The notes beneath the pieces are model-generated. The model did no database searches. It had not been told where the DNA came from and saw nothing but the letters and a program-made list of their open reading frames with translations. 17,680 bases of DNA. Source: DATFYI01 sp035315125. Its GTDB lineage: Bacteria; Chloroflexota; Anaerolineae; Anaerolineales; Anaerolineaceae. Of this stretch, positions 1-7,418 are shown piece by piece (position 1 is the stretch's first letter; every line of letters starts with the position of its first letter). The DNA lies in assembly GCA_035315125.1 (NCBI GenBank), contig DATFYI010000145.1:1-17680 (forward strand). Direction: 5' to 3'. Both the position numbers and the translations under genes were made by a program.

Positions 1-829
1 GCCGTACGTCACGGCGGTCAACTTTACCGACAACGCCTCGGCCACGCCGCGCATGTCCTCGCTGGCCTGCAGCACGCTGGCGGTGCAGCACGGGGCCGAG
101 CCGGTCTTTCAGATAACGGCCCGCGACCATAACCGGGTGGGCTTGCAGGCGGATGTTTTGGGATCGAACGCCCTGGGCATCCGTAATGTGCTGTGTCTGA
201 CCGGAGACAGCATGAAGCTGGGCCCGGGACCACGCGGCCGGATGGACACCTTCGATCTGGATTCGATCCAGATGTTGTGGATCCTGCGGCGGATGAGAGA
301 CGAACACCGCTATTTCGATGGGCGTGAGCTCAAGTTCCCCCCCAAATACTTTCTGGGGGCAGCCGCCTCGCCCTTTGCTTCGGAACCCAAATTCCAGGCC
401 ATCCGCGAGCAAAAGAAGGTCAACGCAGGGGCGCAGTTCTTCCAGACCAACGTGGTCTTTGACGCCGACCGGCTGGACATCTGGCTGAACGAGCTGTCCA
501 AGAGGGATATTCTGGATAAGGTCTACATTCTGATTGGGATTACGCCGCTCAAGTCGCTCAAGATGGCGAAGTACATGAACGAGGAAGTGCCGGGGGTGGT
601 GATACCGGAAGCGGTCATGCAGCGCATGAGCGCGGCGGAGCAGGCCGGCAAGGCTTCGGAAGAGGGCGTGCAGATTGCGCTGGAGCTGATCGAGAAAGTG
701 CGCGGCAAGCAGGGCGTGCACGGCATCCACCTTATGGGGGTGGGCTGGGAAGAGATTGTGCCGCGCATCGTAACTGAGGCCGGGCTGCTGCCTGCAGGTT
801 TCGTCCTACCTGATCCCTCTAAAAATTAG
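1..829 (+). CDS. metF: Methylenetetrahydrofolate reductase (MetF family), 5' end outside window
   Basis: Reduces 5,10-methylene-THF to 5-methyl-THF in the cytoplasm, for methionine synthesis or the methyl branch of the Wood-Ljungdahl pathway. The reading frame is open from base 2 and the ATG at 53 is internal: the residues before it (VTAVNFTDNASATPRMSS) are typical MetF barrel sequence. 275 residues are visible; I estimate about 40 N-terminal residues are missing. Family signs are ITARDHNRVGLQ, NVLCLTGD, the segment GAQFFQTNVVFD (equivalent of the family's ITQxFYD strand) and the C-terminal PGVVIPE. No C-terminal regulatory domain follows, as expected for the short bacterial form. The stop at 827-829 overlaps the stop of the convergent acyl-CoA synthetase gene by 4 nt, leaving no room for a terminator. 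It is visibly more GC-rich than what follows (42 of 60 bases at 61-120). The family is clear; partners such as MetV lie outside the window. Confidence 0.9.
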   Translation, partial: PYVTAVNFTDNASATPRMSSLACSTLAVQHGAEPVFQITARDHNRVGLQADVLGSNALGIRNVLCLTGDSMKLGPGPRGRMDTFDLDSIQMLWILRRMRDEHRYFDGRELKFPPKYFLGAAASPFASEPKFQAIREQKKVNAGAQFFQTNVVFDADRLDIWLNELSKRDILDKVYILIGITPLKSLKMAKYMNEEVPGVVIPEAVMQRMSAAEQAGKASEEGVQIALELIEKVRGKQGVHGIHLMGVGWEEIVPRIVTEAGLLPAGFVLPDPSKN

Positions 830-2889
830 CTTTCCAGATGTTGGAGAACAAAACCCTGCTTTTTGATGACCCTGACGTCCCCAACTACCAGACCTTTTGG
901 TAGAAGGAAAACCGGGTTCAGATCAACCTCGCCAATTTCAGGATAGAGGAATGGCAAGCGCGAGAAATTTGAGAGCGTTTGTGCCAGCGCTTGCAAGTCA
1001 CAGGGCGAAGAACCGCGCACTCCCGTAAGCAGCTTGATCGCTTTGATCTGTTGGATCATTTCCATCGCTTCATCCACATCAACCGGAGCCACCCGTAAGA
1101 CGATATCTCGCCAGATTTCTGTATAGATTCCACCCAAACCAAAGGCAACTACTGCTCCAAATTGCGGATCGGTGGAAAGGCCAAGCAAAACTTCCTGGGC
1201 CTGCTGGATCATTGGGTAAATGATGGCGCCACAAAACACTTTCCCTTGCGCAGATTGGCGGATTTTCTCAAAGGCATTGCGAGTAGATTTTGCATCGTAT
1301 ATTCCAACGACCACTCCGCCGACATCCGATTTATGCAGGATATCAGGTGAGACGACTTTCATCACCGTCGGATACCCCAGCCTTTCACAGGCCTGTACGG
1401 CTTCGTTTGCACTGGATGCCACGTAAAATTCCGGCACAGGAATGCCATTTTCCTTCAGCCAGGTCATGGCTTGGGGTTCGAGCATAAAACCATCTCCGGG
1501 CAAAGCACGCTTCTCCAGAACAGGCTGGAGCGGCTTCTTTTTGTAAAACAGGCTGCGACAATTTTCATAACGGGCCATTTCCGCCAGAACGCTGACCGCC
1601 CGTTCACCGCTCGGAAAATCGACCACCCCATTTTGCTTCAAAAAGGCAATGCTTTCGGCCATCAACTGTTCCGGGACAAAGCTTGCCATGACCGGTTTAC
1701 CGCTCTCGCAAGCGCCGGCTACCACACCACGTGACAATGCCAGATTATCCAGATAAGAAGTACCGACATTGATGGCAACGGCGGCATCGTAATCCTTTAA
1801 TAAAGTTTGCAGAGTCTTGCGATAACCTTCTTCGGTTCCTTCAACTGTAAGGTCGACCGGGTTCTTTAACGAACAATATCCGGGCAGAAACGCTCGAAGC
1901 TGAACCTGGAGCTCTGCTCCTGGTTCGGACACATTAAAACCAAGCTCTTCGGCCAAATCCGCCGCCAGGACACCCGGCCCGCCGGAGTTGGTTACGATCA
2001 GCAATCTTTTTCCACGCACTGGTGGTGTCTGGCTAAATCCTTCGCACAGATCCATCAATGCTTCGACTGACCGGACGCGGATGGCACCGCTGGCCTGGAT
2101 GGCAGCATCATAGACTGCATCTGAACCTGCCATGGAGCCGGTGTGAGAAGCAGTGGCGCGTCTGCCCACAGAAGTTCTTCCGGCCTTGATTACCAGCACA
2201 GGCTTGCGGTTGGCGCATTCAGATAATGCTTCCATAAAGGCTCGTCCATCATTTACACTCTCAATATACAGAGCGACGACTTTTGTTTCCCCATCCTCGG
2301 CCAGGTAGCGTAAAAAGTCAACCTGGTTTAGATCGGAGCCATTGCCATAACTGATAAACTTTGAGATGCCTAGCTTCCTCTGTTGAGCGCAACCCAGCAC
2401 TACGCCGCCCAGCGCGCCGCTTTGCGAGATCAGGCCAACTCCACCGGCTGGGGCGCGCAATTCCAGAGTAGGATAAAAATCAAAACCGGCGCTGGCGATC
2501 CCGGCGCAATTCGGCCCGATGAATCGAATGCTGTATTTTCGCGCGACCTGGACGATCTCTTGTTCACCTGTGGAATTGCCAGCTTCAGAAAATCCCGATG
2601 TAATAATCACAGCGGCATGGATACCTGCCTTACCGCAGTCATCCAACATGGTTGCAACGGTGGCCGCAGGGGAAACGATCAGCGCCAGATCGGGCGTCTG
2701 TGGAATGGCAGCCGTAGAATCGTAACCACGGATGCCTGCACTGCCTTCTGCTTTGGGGTTCACAGCTGCCAGGTTGCCACTATAACCGCCATCCAAAATT
2801 TGATCGGCAAGTCGGGCTCCCAATTTACCTGGAGACATCGATCCAATAATTGCAACCGAGCGGGGGTAGAAAAAACGATTTAAATCCAT
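826..2889 (-). CDS. Acyl-CoA synthetase, ADP-forming, fused alpha-beta subunits
   Basis: Converts acyl-CoA + ADP + Pi to free acid + ATP + CoA, conserving the thioester made by 2-oxoacid oxidation. It has 687 residues, the usual size for single-chain enzymes in which alpha and beta chains are fused. Residues 1-130 form a CoA-binding Rossmann domain (RSVAIIGSMSPGKLG). Residues 150-290 are the succinyl-CoA-ligase-like part, with the phospho-acceptor His249 in TASHTGSMAGSDA. Residues about 465-687 are the ATP-grasp beta part, with PTVMKVVSPDILHKSDVGGV containing the second conserved His519. Its ATG overlaps the iorB stop by one base (TGATG), so it is translationally coupled and last in the gntR-aminotransferase-iorAB operon. 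That context points to aryl-acetyl-CoA or branched acyl-CoA as substrate rather than only acetyl-CoA. The acyl specificity is inference. AMP-forming ligases are unrelated in sequence and excluded. Confidence 0.92.
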   Translation of the reverse strand: MDLNRFFYPRSVAIIGSMSPGKLGARLADQILDGGYSGNLAAVNPKAEGSAGIRGYDSTAAIPQTPDLALIVSPAATVATMLDDCGKAGIHAAVIITSGFSEAGNSTGEQEIVQVARKYSIRFIGPNCAGIASAGFDFYPTLELRAPAGGVGLISQSGALGGVVLGCAQQRKLGISKFISYGNGSDLNQVDFLRYLAEDGETKVVALYIESVNDGRAFMEALSECANRKPVLVIKAGRTSVGRRATASHTGSMAGSDAVYDAAIQASGAIRVRSVEALMDLCEGFSQTPPVRGKRLLIVTNSGGPGVLAADLAEELGFNVSEPGAELQVQLRAFLPGYCSLKNPVDLTVEGTEEGYRKTLQTLLKDYDAAVAINVGTSYLDNLALSRGVVAGACESGKPVMASFVPEQLMAESIAFLKQNGVVDFPSGERAVSVLAEMARYENCRSLFYKKKPLQPVLEKRALPGDGFMLEPQAMTWLKENGIPVPEFYVASSANEAVQACERLGYPTVMKVVSPDILHKSDVGGVVVGIYDAKSTRNAFEKIRQSAQGKVFCGAIIYPMIQQAQEVLLGLSTDPQFGAVVAFGLGGIYTEIWRDIVLRVAPVDVDEAMEMIQQIKAIKLLTGVRGSSPCDLQALAQTLSNFSRLPFLYPEIGEVDLNPVFLLPKGLVVGDVRVIKKQGFVLQHLES

Positions 2890-3488
2890 CAGGAAATCAC
2901 CTGTAGCTCACCCAAACCGGCGTGATAGGCATAAAGATTAGCTTCGACGTTCCTTTTAAAACGGCTTTGAACGATATATTCGACATCTTTGGAATTGAAC
3001 AGACTTCCCAGGGCTGTCTGGCCCATAATTACACCCAAAACATACAGGTTCGGGTGAACGGGCTCGCCGGCAAATGTTGGCAGGCTGGCCGGATCAATAT
3101 AAATCAGGTGTGCACCCGCTGATAAAACTTGTTCCTTGACTTGTTCAAGCGTTGGATAAAGAGCTTTTCCCAATGAAACTGCCGTTGGCGCCCAAATATC
3201 TCCATACAGAACGAAGTCTCCCTCTGGTTTGATATACGGTATGGCTTTCAGGCTTTCGGACTGTTCCATGGCTATAGCCATATCTGCCCGTCGCTGGGGA
3301 ATATTCGAGCCAACGTTCTGGCGCCCCAGGCGAAGTTGAGCCTTTACAAACCCACCGCGCTGCGCCATTCCTTTGCTTGGATAAAAATTTGCCGGAATAT
3401 CTTTGTACTCGGCGACTTCCGCCAATATCTCTCCAATCGTCAGGATACCTTGCCCGCCGACTCCTGCAAAGAAAATATCGTATTTCAT
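2889..3488 (-). CDS. iorB: Indolepyruvate ferredoxin oxidoreductase, beta subunit
   Basis: Small subunit (199 residues) of a 2-oxoacid:ferredoxin oxidoreductase that turns aromatic 2-oxoacids into acyl-CoA, CO2 and reduced ferredoxin. It is one pyruvate/ketoisovalerate oxidoreductase gamma-type domain, recognised by the N-terminal DIFFAGVGGQGILTIGEIL and by SKGMAQRGGFVKAQLR at about residues 38-53, both hallmarks of IorB. The length is normal for the family. It starts with ATG at 3486-3488, inside the iorA stop codon (4-nt ATGA overlap), with GAGGAG five bases upstream. The overlap fits equimolar synthesis with IorA. IorB carries no cofactor motif of its own; the TPP and Fe-S sites are in IorA. 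The assignment rests on sequence and on being adjacent to an unmistakable iorA. Confidence 0.93.
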   Translation of the reverse strand: MKYDIFFAGVGGQGILTIGEILAEVAEYKDIPANFYPSKGMAQRGGFVKAQLRLGRQNVGSNIPQRRADMAIAMEQSESLKAIPYIKPEGDFVLYGDIWAPTAVSLGKALYPTLEQVKEQVLSAGAHLIYIDPASLPTFAGEPVHPNLYVLGVIMGQTALGSLFNSKDVEYIVQSRFKRNVEANLYAYHAGLGELQVIS

Positions 3489-5347
3489 ACCGTCTCCTCG
3501 ATCAGGGCCTTTCTGTTACAGGTTTCGATGCAAATCCCACAGCCGTAACATAATTCGGGGTCGATCTCGATTGCGTTTGCGCCAATGTTCAAGGCTGAAC
3601 AGCCGGTCTCCATAAGACATAATTTGCACAGGTTGCAATTTTCTTCGATCACCTTAACTTTCCCGACCTGCTTTCCCATGCGCTGCGCCTGGATAGCGCA
3701 TTCCTGGCGGGACAATACGACCTTAACCCCTGGGAGTTTCATTGCCTGGCGGATGACCTCTGAAGATTCTTCCAATTTGAAGGGATCGATCATCCAAAAA
3801 TGCTCTACCCCCAGGGCGGGAATAATACGGGCAATATCGACCTCCTGGTACTTATTTGATCCACCCGCACAGGGTGTCCCCGGATTGATTTGCATACCCG
3901 TCATGGCAGTCCAGCGGTTGTCCATAATAATCAAGGTCAGGTCTATCTGATGTTGGATGGCATTGATCAAACCCGGCAGGCCGGCATGGAAAAAAGTTGA
4001 ATCGCCGATGGTTGCGATCACCGGGGTTTTAACCCCCGCTCGCACGAAACCCTGTGCCAAGCTGACGCTGGCTCCCATCGAAACCTCGTTCCAGATTAAA
4101 TCGAAAGGGGGGTTCATTCCCAGAATCGTGCAGCCGATGTCACCGGTGACCATGACTTGATTCTTTTTAAGCTTCAGCTTACGGATAGCCTTTTGAATTG
4201 CCATGTATGTGCCACGGTGAGGGCAGCCCGCACACACTGTTATTGGCCGGTTGGCAGCAAATTGAAGCCCCTGTGTATTTCCAATAAACAAGTTTTCCTC
4301 GATTCCTAATTGCAAAGCGGTATTCACGCCTTGAACGACCTCACGGACGCCATATTCTCCAATCCGGCTAAAAACACCATCCAGTTTACCAATGATCTGA
4401 CCACGGGACCCCATTTTTTGCGCTTCAACATAAACGCCTCGCTCAACCAGCGGCTCAAGCTCTTCCAAAACAAGGATTTTCTGGCAATGAGCGAGCATTT
4501 TCCGGACAGATTCCTCCGGGAAAGGGCTGGGAGCCTTCAAAATGAGTGTTGACACTTCCTCAATGTTGAAGCCATACGAAGCCAGGATCTCGAAACCTTC
4601 CTCGAGATAAGCTGCTGTAACGCCTGAAGCAATAATGCCCAAACCGCCTGTTTTCTCTGAAAGTTTGATTGGATTGATTGCTTCCTGATCGATGATTTGT
4701 TCTGCTTTTTGCAAACGGTTGATTAAATCCCGGTGCTGGTTGGTCGCAATTACTGAACCGGCTTTGGTGTATTTTTGAATATCTCTGATCAGTAAAGGGG
4801 CAAGTTGTGAAACCGGCGCGGGCTGCTCAACCTCTACTTCAGCAAAGGCATCCGCAATGGCCGTAACGGATCGGATAAATACCGGTCCTTTGATCTTTTC
4901 AGAAAGTTCAAAGGCATATTTTGTAAGTCGGTAAGATTCAGCCACCGAGGCAGGCTCCAACATTGGCATATCCGCCATAACGGCAAATGAACGCGAGTCC
5001 TGCTCGCACATTCCAGCGTTGGCGCCCGGATCATCCGCCACATAAACAACCAGGCCACCTTCACAGCCCGAATAGGCTACCGAAATGAGCGTATCATAGG
5101 CAACATTGACACCCGACATTTTCATGGTGCACAAGGCCCGGTGACCGCTCCAGGCCACACCTGAAGCAATTTCCAGGGCTACTTTTTCATTGACACTCCA
5201 TTCTACGTAAGTATCTTTGAGGTCCATGGTCAGCAGGCTGGCAATACAACCTGTAGAGGGTGTTCCCGGGTAGCCTGTCACAACTTTAACCCCGGCGCTC
5301 AGCGCCCCATAAGCAACGGCTTCATTTCCGGTAATGAGTTTTTTCAA
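3485..5347 (-). CDS. iorA: Indolepyruvate ferredoxin oxidoreductase, alpha subunit (TTG start)
   Basis: Catalytic subunit, 620 residues, oxidising 2-oxoacids from aromatic amino acids (indolepyruvate, phenylpyruvate, hydroxyphenylpyruvate) with CoA and ferredoxin. Numbered from the preferred start, the N-terminal pyrimidine-binding domain has VTGYPGTPST and the TPP-activating Glu54 in VNEKVALEIASG. VCAGCPHRG lies near 371-379. The TPP diphosphate site is GDSTFFHAGLPG near 448-459, with NRWTAMTG near 477-484. A C-terminal two-cluster ferredoxin domain has Cys571, 574, 577, 583 and Cys600, 603, 606, 610, enough for two [4Fe-4S] clusters. The prolines that usually follow the last Cys of each motif are Ser and Asn. 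The frame can open at TTG 5359, but that codon lies inside the ribosome site: GGAGG is followed five bases later by TTG at 5345-5347. Starting there gives MKKLITGNEA, the normal IorA N-terminus. The aminotransferase stop is only 13 nt upstream. Confidence 0.93.
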   Translation of the reverse strand: MKKLITGNEAVAYGALSAGVKVVTGYPGTPSTGCIASLLTMDLKDTYVEWSVNEKVALEIASGVAWSGHRALCTMKMSGVNVAYDTLISVAYSGCEGGLVVYVADDPGANAGMCEQDSRSFAVMADMPMLEPASVAESYRLTKYAFELSEKIKGPVFIRSVTAIADAFAEVEVEQPAPVSQLAPLLIRDIQKYTKAGSVIATNQHRDLINRLQKAEQIIDQEAINPIKLSEKTGGLGIIASGVTAAYLEEGFEILASYGFNIEEVSTLILKAPSPFPEESVRKMLAHCQKILVLEELEPLVERGVYVEAQKMGSRGQIIGKLDGVFSRIGEYGVREVVQGVNTALQLGIEENLFIGNTQGLQFAANRPITVCAGCPHRGTYMAIQKAIRKLKLKKNQVMVTGDIGCTILGMNPPFDLIWNEVSMGASVSLAQGFVRAGVKTPVIATIGDSTFFHAGLPGLINAIQHQIDLTLIIMDNRWTAMTGMQINPGTPCAGGSNKYQEVDIARIIPALGVEHFWMIDPFKLEESSEVIRQAMKLPGVKVVLSRQECAIQAQRMGKQVGKVKVIEENCNLCKLCLMETGCSALNIGANAIEIDPELCYGCGICIETCNRKALIEETV

Positions 5348-5360
5348 TGTAGCCTCCAAA

Positions 5361-6467
5361 TCAGATCCCTAAGGCTTTCGCCAGGGTAGCGAGCGCACGG
5401 GCATTTTGATCGGGCGTCCCGATGGTGAACCGCATACAGGTTGGCATCCCTTGCGGAGCGAGTGGGCGAACGATAACCCCCAAGCGCAGCATGCGTTCGT
5501 AAACCGGCGTGGAAGGAATACCCAGGTCAACAAACACAAAATTTGCCTGGCTGGGCACCGGGTTCAAACCCATCTTCAAAAGGCCCTGGTAGACCTGCTG
5601 GCGGCCTTCCCTGACAACATCAACGCTGCAACGCAGAAACTCAAGATCATCCAGGCCGGCTAAAGCCCCGGCCTGGGCAATCCGATTTACTGGAAACGGA
5701 TCGGACACCTTACGAAGAACTTTTATAATCTCTGGATGAGCGATGGCATATCCGATTCGTAAACCGGCCAGACCCATCGCCTTTGAAAAAGTGCGGGTGA
5801 CGACCAGATTGGTATATTTCTTCAAATAAGGGATGGTCTGAGGATAAGCCGGATCGTCTACAAAATCGTAATATGCCTCATCGGAAACCACCAGCGTATT
5901 TTCTGGCACAGCGGCCATTAAACGATCAAACTCAGATCGGGTCGAAATTGTTCCGGTCGGGTTGTTCGGATTACACAGGAATACGATCTTCGTCCTCGGT
6001 GTGAGGACAGCGATAATACCATCTATGTCGAAGCGGTGGTCGCCTGTCTGTGGAACCAGGATAATTTTACCGCCCATGCGGGTGGTTACGTTTTGATAAG
6101 CCTGGAATGAAAATTGACTGGTTACTGCCTCTTCGCCGCAATCGATGATGGCAATTGCGATCATCGATAAGACACCGTCGACACCGTTATTGATAAAGAA
6201 CTGATCGGGGTCAAGATGATGCATTTTGGCCAATTTGGCAGCCAATAGCGGGCTTGAGCTTTCTGGGTAATAATTACAGTTCTCATATAGCTCCTTGATC
6301 ATAGCCTGCATGGCTAGTGGGGAAGCTCCGAGTGGGTTTTCGTTGGATGACAACTTGAGCACGTTATCCAGACCCAACTCACGTTTGACTTCTTCGATGG
6401 GTTTTCCTGGTATATAATCTTTGAATTCCTGAATACATTGGCGTGAAACTTTATTGATATCGATCAT
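5361..6467 (-). CDS. PLP-dependent aminotransferase, HisC-like (probable aromatic amino acid aminotransferase)
   Basis: Class I/II fold-type I aminotransferase of 368 residues, the usual length of HisC-related enzymes. Visible motifs in order are SSNENPLGASP (41-51), FLCNPNNPTGTIS (163-175), SDEAYYDF with PLP-contacting Asp196 (195-202), and TFSKAMGLAGLRIGY (226-240), where Lys229 is the Schiff-base lysine. Arg346 in MRFTIGT is the likely substrate carboxylate ligand. By sequence alone it would be called histidinol-phosphate aminotransferase. No other histidine biosynthesis gene is near, and it sits 13 nt upstream of iorA. I infer that it makes the 2-oxoacid for IorAB from an aromatic amino acid, a side activity well known in HisC relatives. 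The ATG at 6465-6467 follows AAAGGG by about seven bases. A role in histidine biosynthesis is not excluded. Confidence 0.85.
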   Translation of the reverse strand: MIDINKVSRQCIQEFKDYIPGKPIEEVKRELGLDNVLKLSSNENPLGASPLAMQAMIKELYENCNYYPESSSPLLAAKLAKMHHLDPDQFFINNGVDGVLSMIAIAIIDCGEEAVTSQFSFQAYQNVTTRMGGKIILVPQTGDHRFDIDGIIAVLTPRTKIVFLCNPNNPTGTISTRSEFDRLMAAVPENTLVVSDEAYYDFVDDPAYPQTIPYLKKYTNLVVTRTFSKAMGLAGLRIGYAIAHPEIIKVLRKVSDPFPVNRIAQAGALAGLDDLEFLRCSVDVVREGRQQVYQGLLKMGLNPVPSQANFVFVDLGIPSTPVYERMLRLGVIVRPLAPQGMPTCMRFTIGTPDQNARALATLAKALGI

Positions 6468-6527
6468 CGGCTGGCCCTTTCTAGAATTGAGTAGTGATAT
6501 AAAGTACGATAAATATAATTGAGCTCA
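6468..6527 (-). promoter_or_regulatory. gntR-aminotransferase spacer with ribosome site
   Basis: A 60-nt AT-rich spacer. It holds AAAGGG before the aminotransferase ATG and an 8-bp palindrome TGAGCTCA at 6520-6527 straddling the gntR end. AT-rich hexamers on the - strand could form a weak internal promoter, but no pair with good spacing stands out. I read it as an intra-operon spacer. Confidence 0.35.
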
Positions 6528-7232
6528 TCATTCACGGTTTTGCTGAGCTTCAAACCGATCCAATAAAATCTGAATGGTTGTGTAGATATGCTCGCTATTG
6601 ATCTGGGCGGCGCGTTTTCCGTTCCTTGCTTCAAGGGCCTCCAACAACTCTTTGTGCTGAGCAAAATCATTTCGGCTAATAGCCAGCTCGTCTGGATTTT
6701 GATACAACAGCTCATAGGCAAACATCATCTCCCACAATTGCTCTAAAATCCTGGCCAGGGTTCGTGAACCCGCAGCCCGGATTGGGATCCAGTGGAATTC
6801 CCGATTTTTTTCCTGAGCGTTTTCAACGGATCCAGACGAATTTGATACGACGGTCAAGGGCAACAGCTCCCGCATCCTTTGTAAATCTCCGTCAGTAATA
6901 AATCCGGCCGCTAATTCCATGGCGCGTCCTTCTAACAGGGCGCGCATCACGTAGACCTCGCGTAATTCAGCCAATGGTAATACTGCCACCCTTACACCCT
7001 TAAAAGGCTCGTGCATTGCCAGACCTTTTGCCACCAACCGGGCCAGGGCTTCGCGAACAGTGCGCTCACTTACACCCAACTGTTTGGCCAGCTCAACCTG
7101 GCCGATCCTTTCACCAGGTTTGATCCGACCGGTAATGATGGCCTCCCGGATAGATTCATAAGCCATATTAGCCAGGCTGGAATTTTTTGGAAGCGGTTGA
7201 ACAAAAAGTGCTTCTACTTTAGGACTATCCAT
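6528..7232 (-). CDS. GntR-family transcriptional regulator, FadR/FCD type
   Basis: Ligand-responsive DNA-binding repressor or activator, 234 residues from the chosen start. Residues about 20-85 are a GntR winged helix (AYESIREAIITGRIKPGERI, then LAKQLGVSERTVREALARL). Residues about 95-225 are an all-helical FCD sensor domain, with candidate metal ligands His147 (REFHWIPI), His193 (AQHKELLEAL) and His215 (SEHIYTT). The frame can also open at a TTG at 7268, adding 12 residues, but nothing resembling a ribosome site precedes it, whereas GGAAA stands five bases before the ATG at 7230-7232. It is first in line with the aminotransferase-iorAB-synthetase genes (60-nt gap) and divergent from the TetR gene. 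It probably controls this operon and itself through the palindrome at 7277-7288. FCD ligands are usually small carboxylic acids, so an aryl-2-oxoacid or aryl-acetate effector is plausible but unproven. Confidence 0.9.
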   Translation of the reverse strand: MDSPKVEALFVQPLPKNSSLANMAYESIREAIITGRIKPGERIGQVELAKQLGVSERTVREALARLVAKGLAMHEPFKGVRVAVLPLAELREVYVMRALLEGRAMELAAGFITDGDLQRMRELLPLTVVSNSSGSVENAQEKNREFHWIPIRAAGSRTLARILEQLWEMMFAYELLYQNPDELAISRNDFAQHKELLEALEARNGKRAAQINSEHIYTTIQILLDRFEAQQNRE

Positions 7233-7276
7233 ATGTTTCCATACGTTAGAAAAAGTAAGTAATCTCAATATTGTGG

Positions 7277-7288
7277 ATTGTGCACAAT
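7277..7288. promoter_or_regulatory. Perfect 12-bp palindrome, candidate GntR operator
   Basis: ATTGTGCACAAT reads the same on both strands. It has the GT...AC arms known for FadR-subfamily GntR operators and lies about 5-16 bases downstream of the predicted gntR transcription start, a position suited to autorepression. A second perfect palindrome, AATAATATTATT (7286-7297), overlaps its edge and may simply be AT-rich sequence. Confidence 0.55.
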
Positions 7289-7299
7289 AATATTATTTT

Positions 7300-7328
7300 A
7301 TTATAGGTCCTCTTATCAGCCAATCCAA
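7300..7328 (-). promoter_or_regulatory. Predicted sigma70 promoter of the gntR operon
   Basis: On the - strand, TTGGAT (7328-7323) is followed after exactly 17 bases by a perfect TATAAT (7305-7300). Transcription would begin near 7293, giving a leader of about 60 nt to the ATG at 7232. The -35 box matches the consensus only at TTG; the -10 box and spacing are ideal. It drives gntR and probably the four enzyme genes behind it. Confidence 0.6.
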
Positions 7329-7391
7329 TGACTATTCATCCTATTAATGTCATAACGTTAGATCGGTGCCCGGAAGATAGATGAGATTGGG

Positions 7392-7410
7392 TATAATATT
7401 TAGACCGGAG
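7392..7410 (+). promoter_or_regulatory. Predicted -10 box and ribosome site of the TetR gene
   Basis: A perfect TATAAT (7392-7397) is followed by CGGAG (7406-7410) and the ATG at 7419. The transcript would have a very short leader of about 15 nt. No recognisable -35 hexamer lies 16-18 bases upstream, so the promoter may be weak or need an activator. The palindrome TAACGTTA (7353-7360) about 30 bases upstream could be a regulator site. Confidence 0.45.
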
Positions 7411-7418
7411 AAATAAGC

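Noticed and set aside
2383..2883. A 166-codon + strand open frame opposite the acyl-CoA synthetase
   Set aside because: Antisense shadow of the CoA-binding domain; composition is odd (many Arg, Asn, Cys) and no motif is seen.
7263..7418. A riboswitch or attenuator in the divergent regulator spacer
   Set aside because: I see only short palindromes and promoter elements; no terminator-antiterminator pairing or known aptamer pattern.
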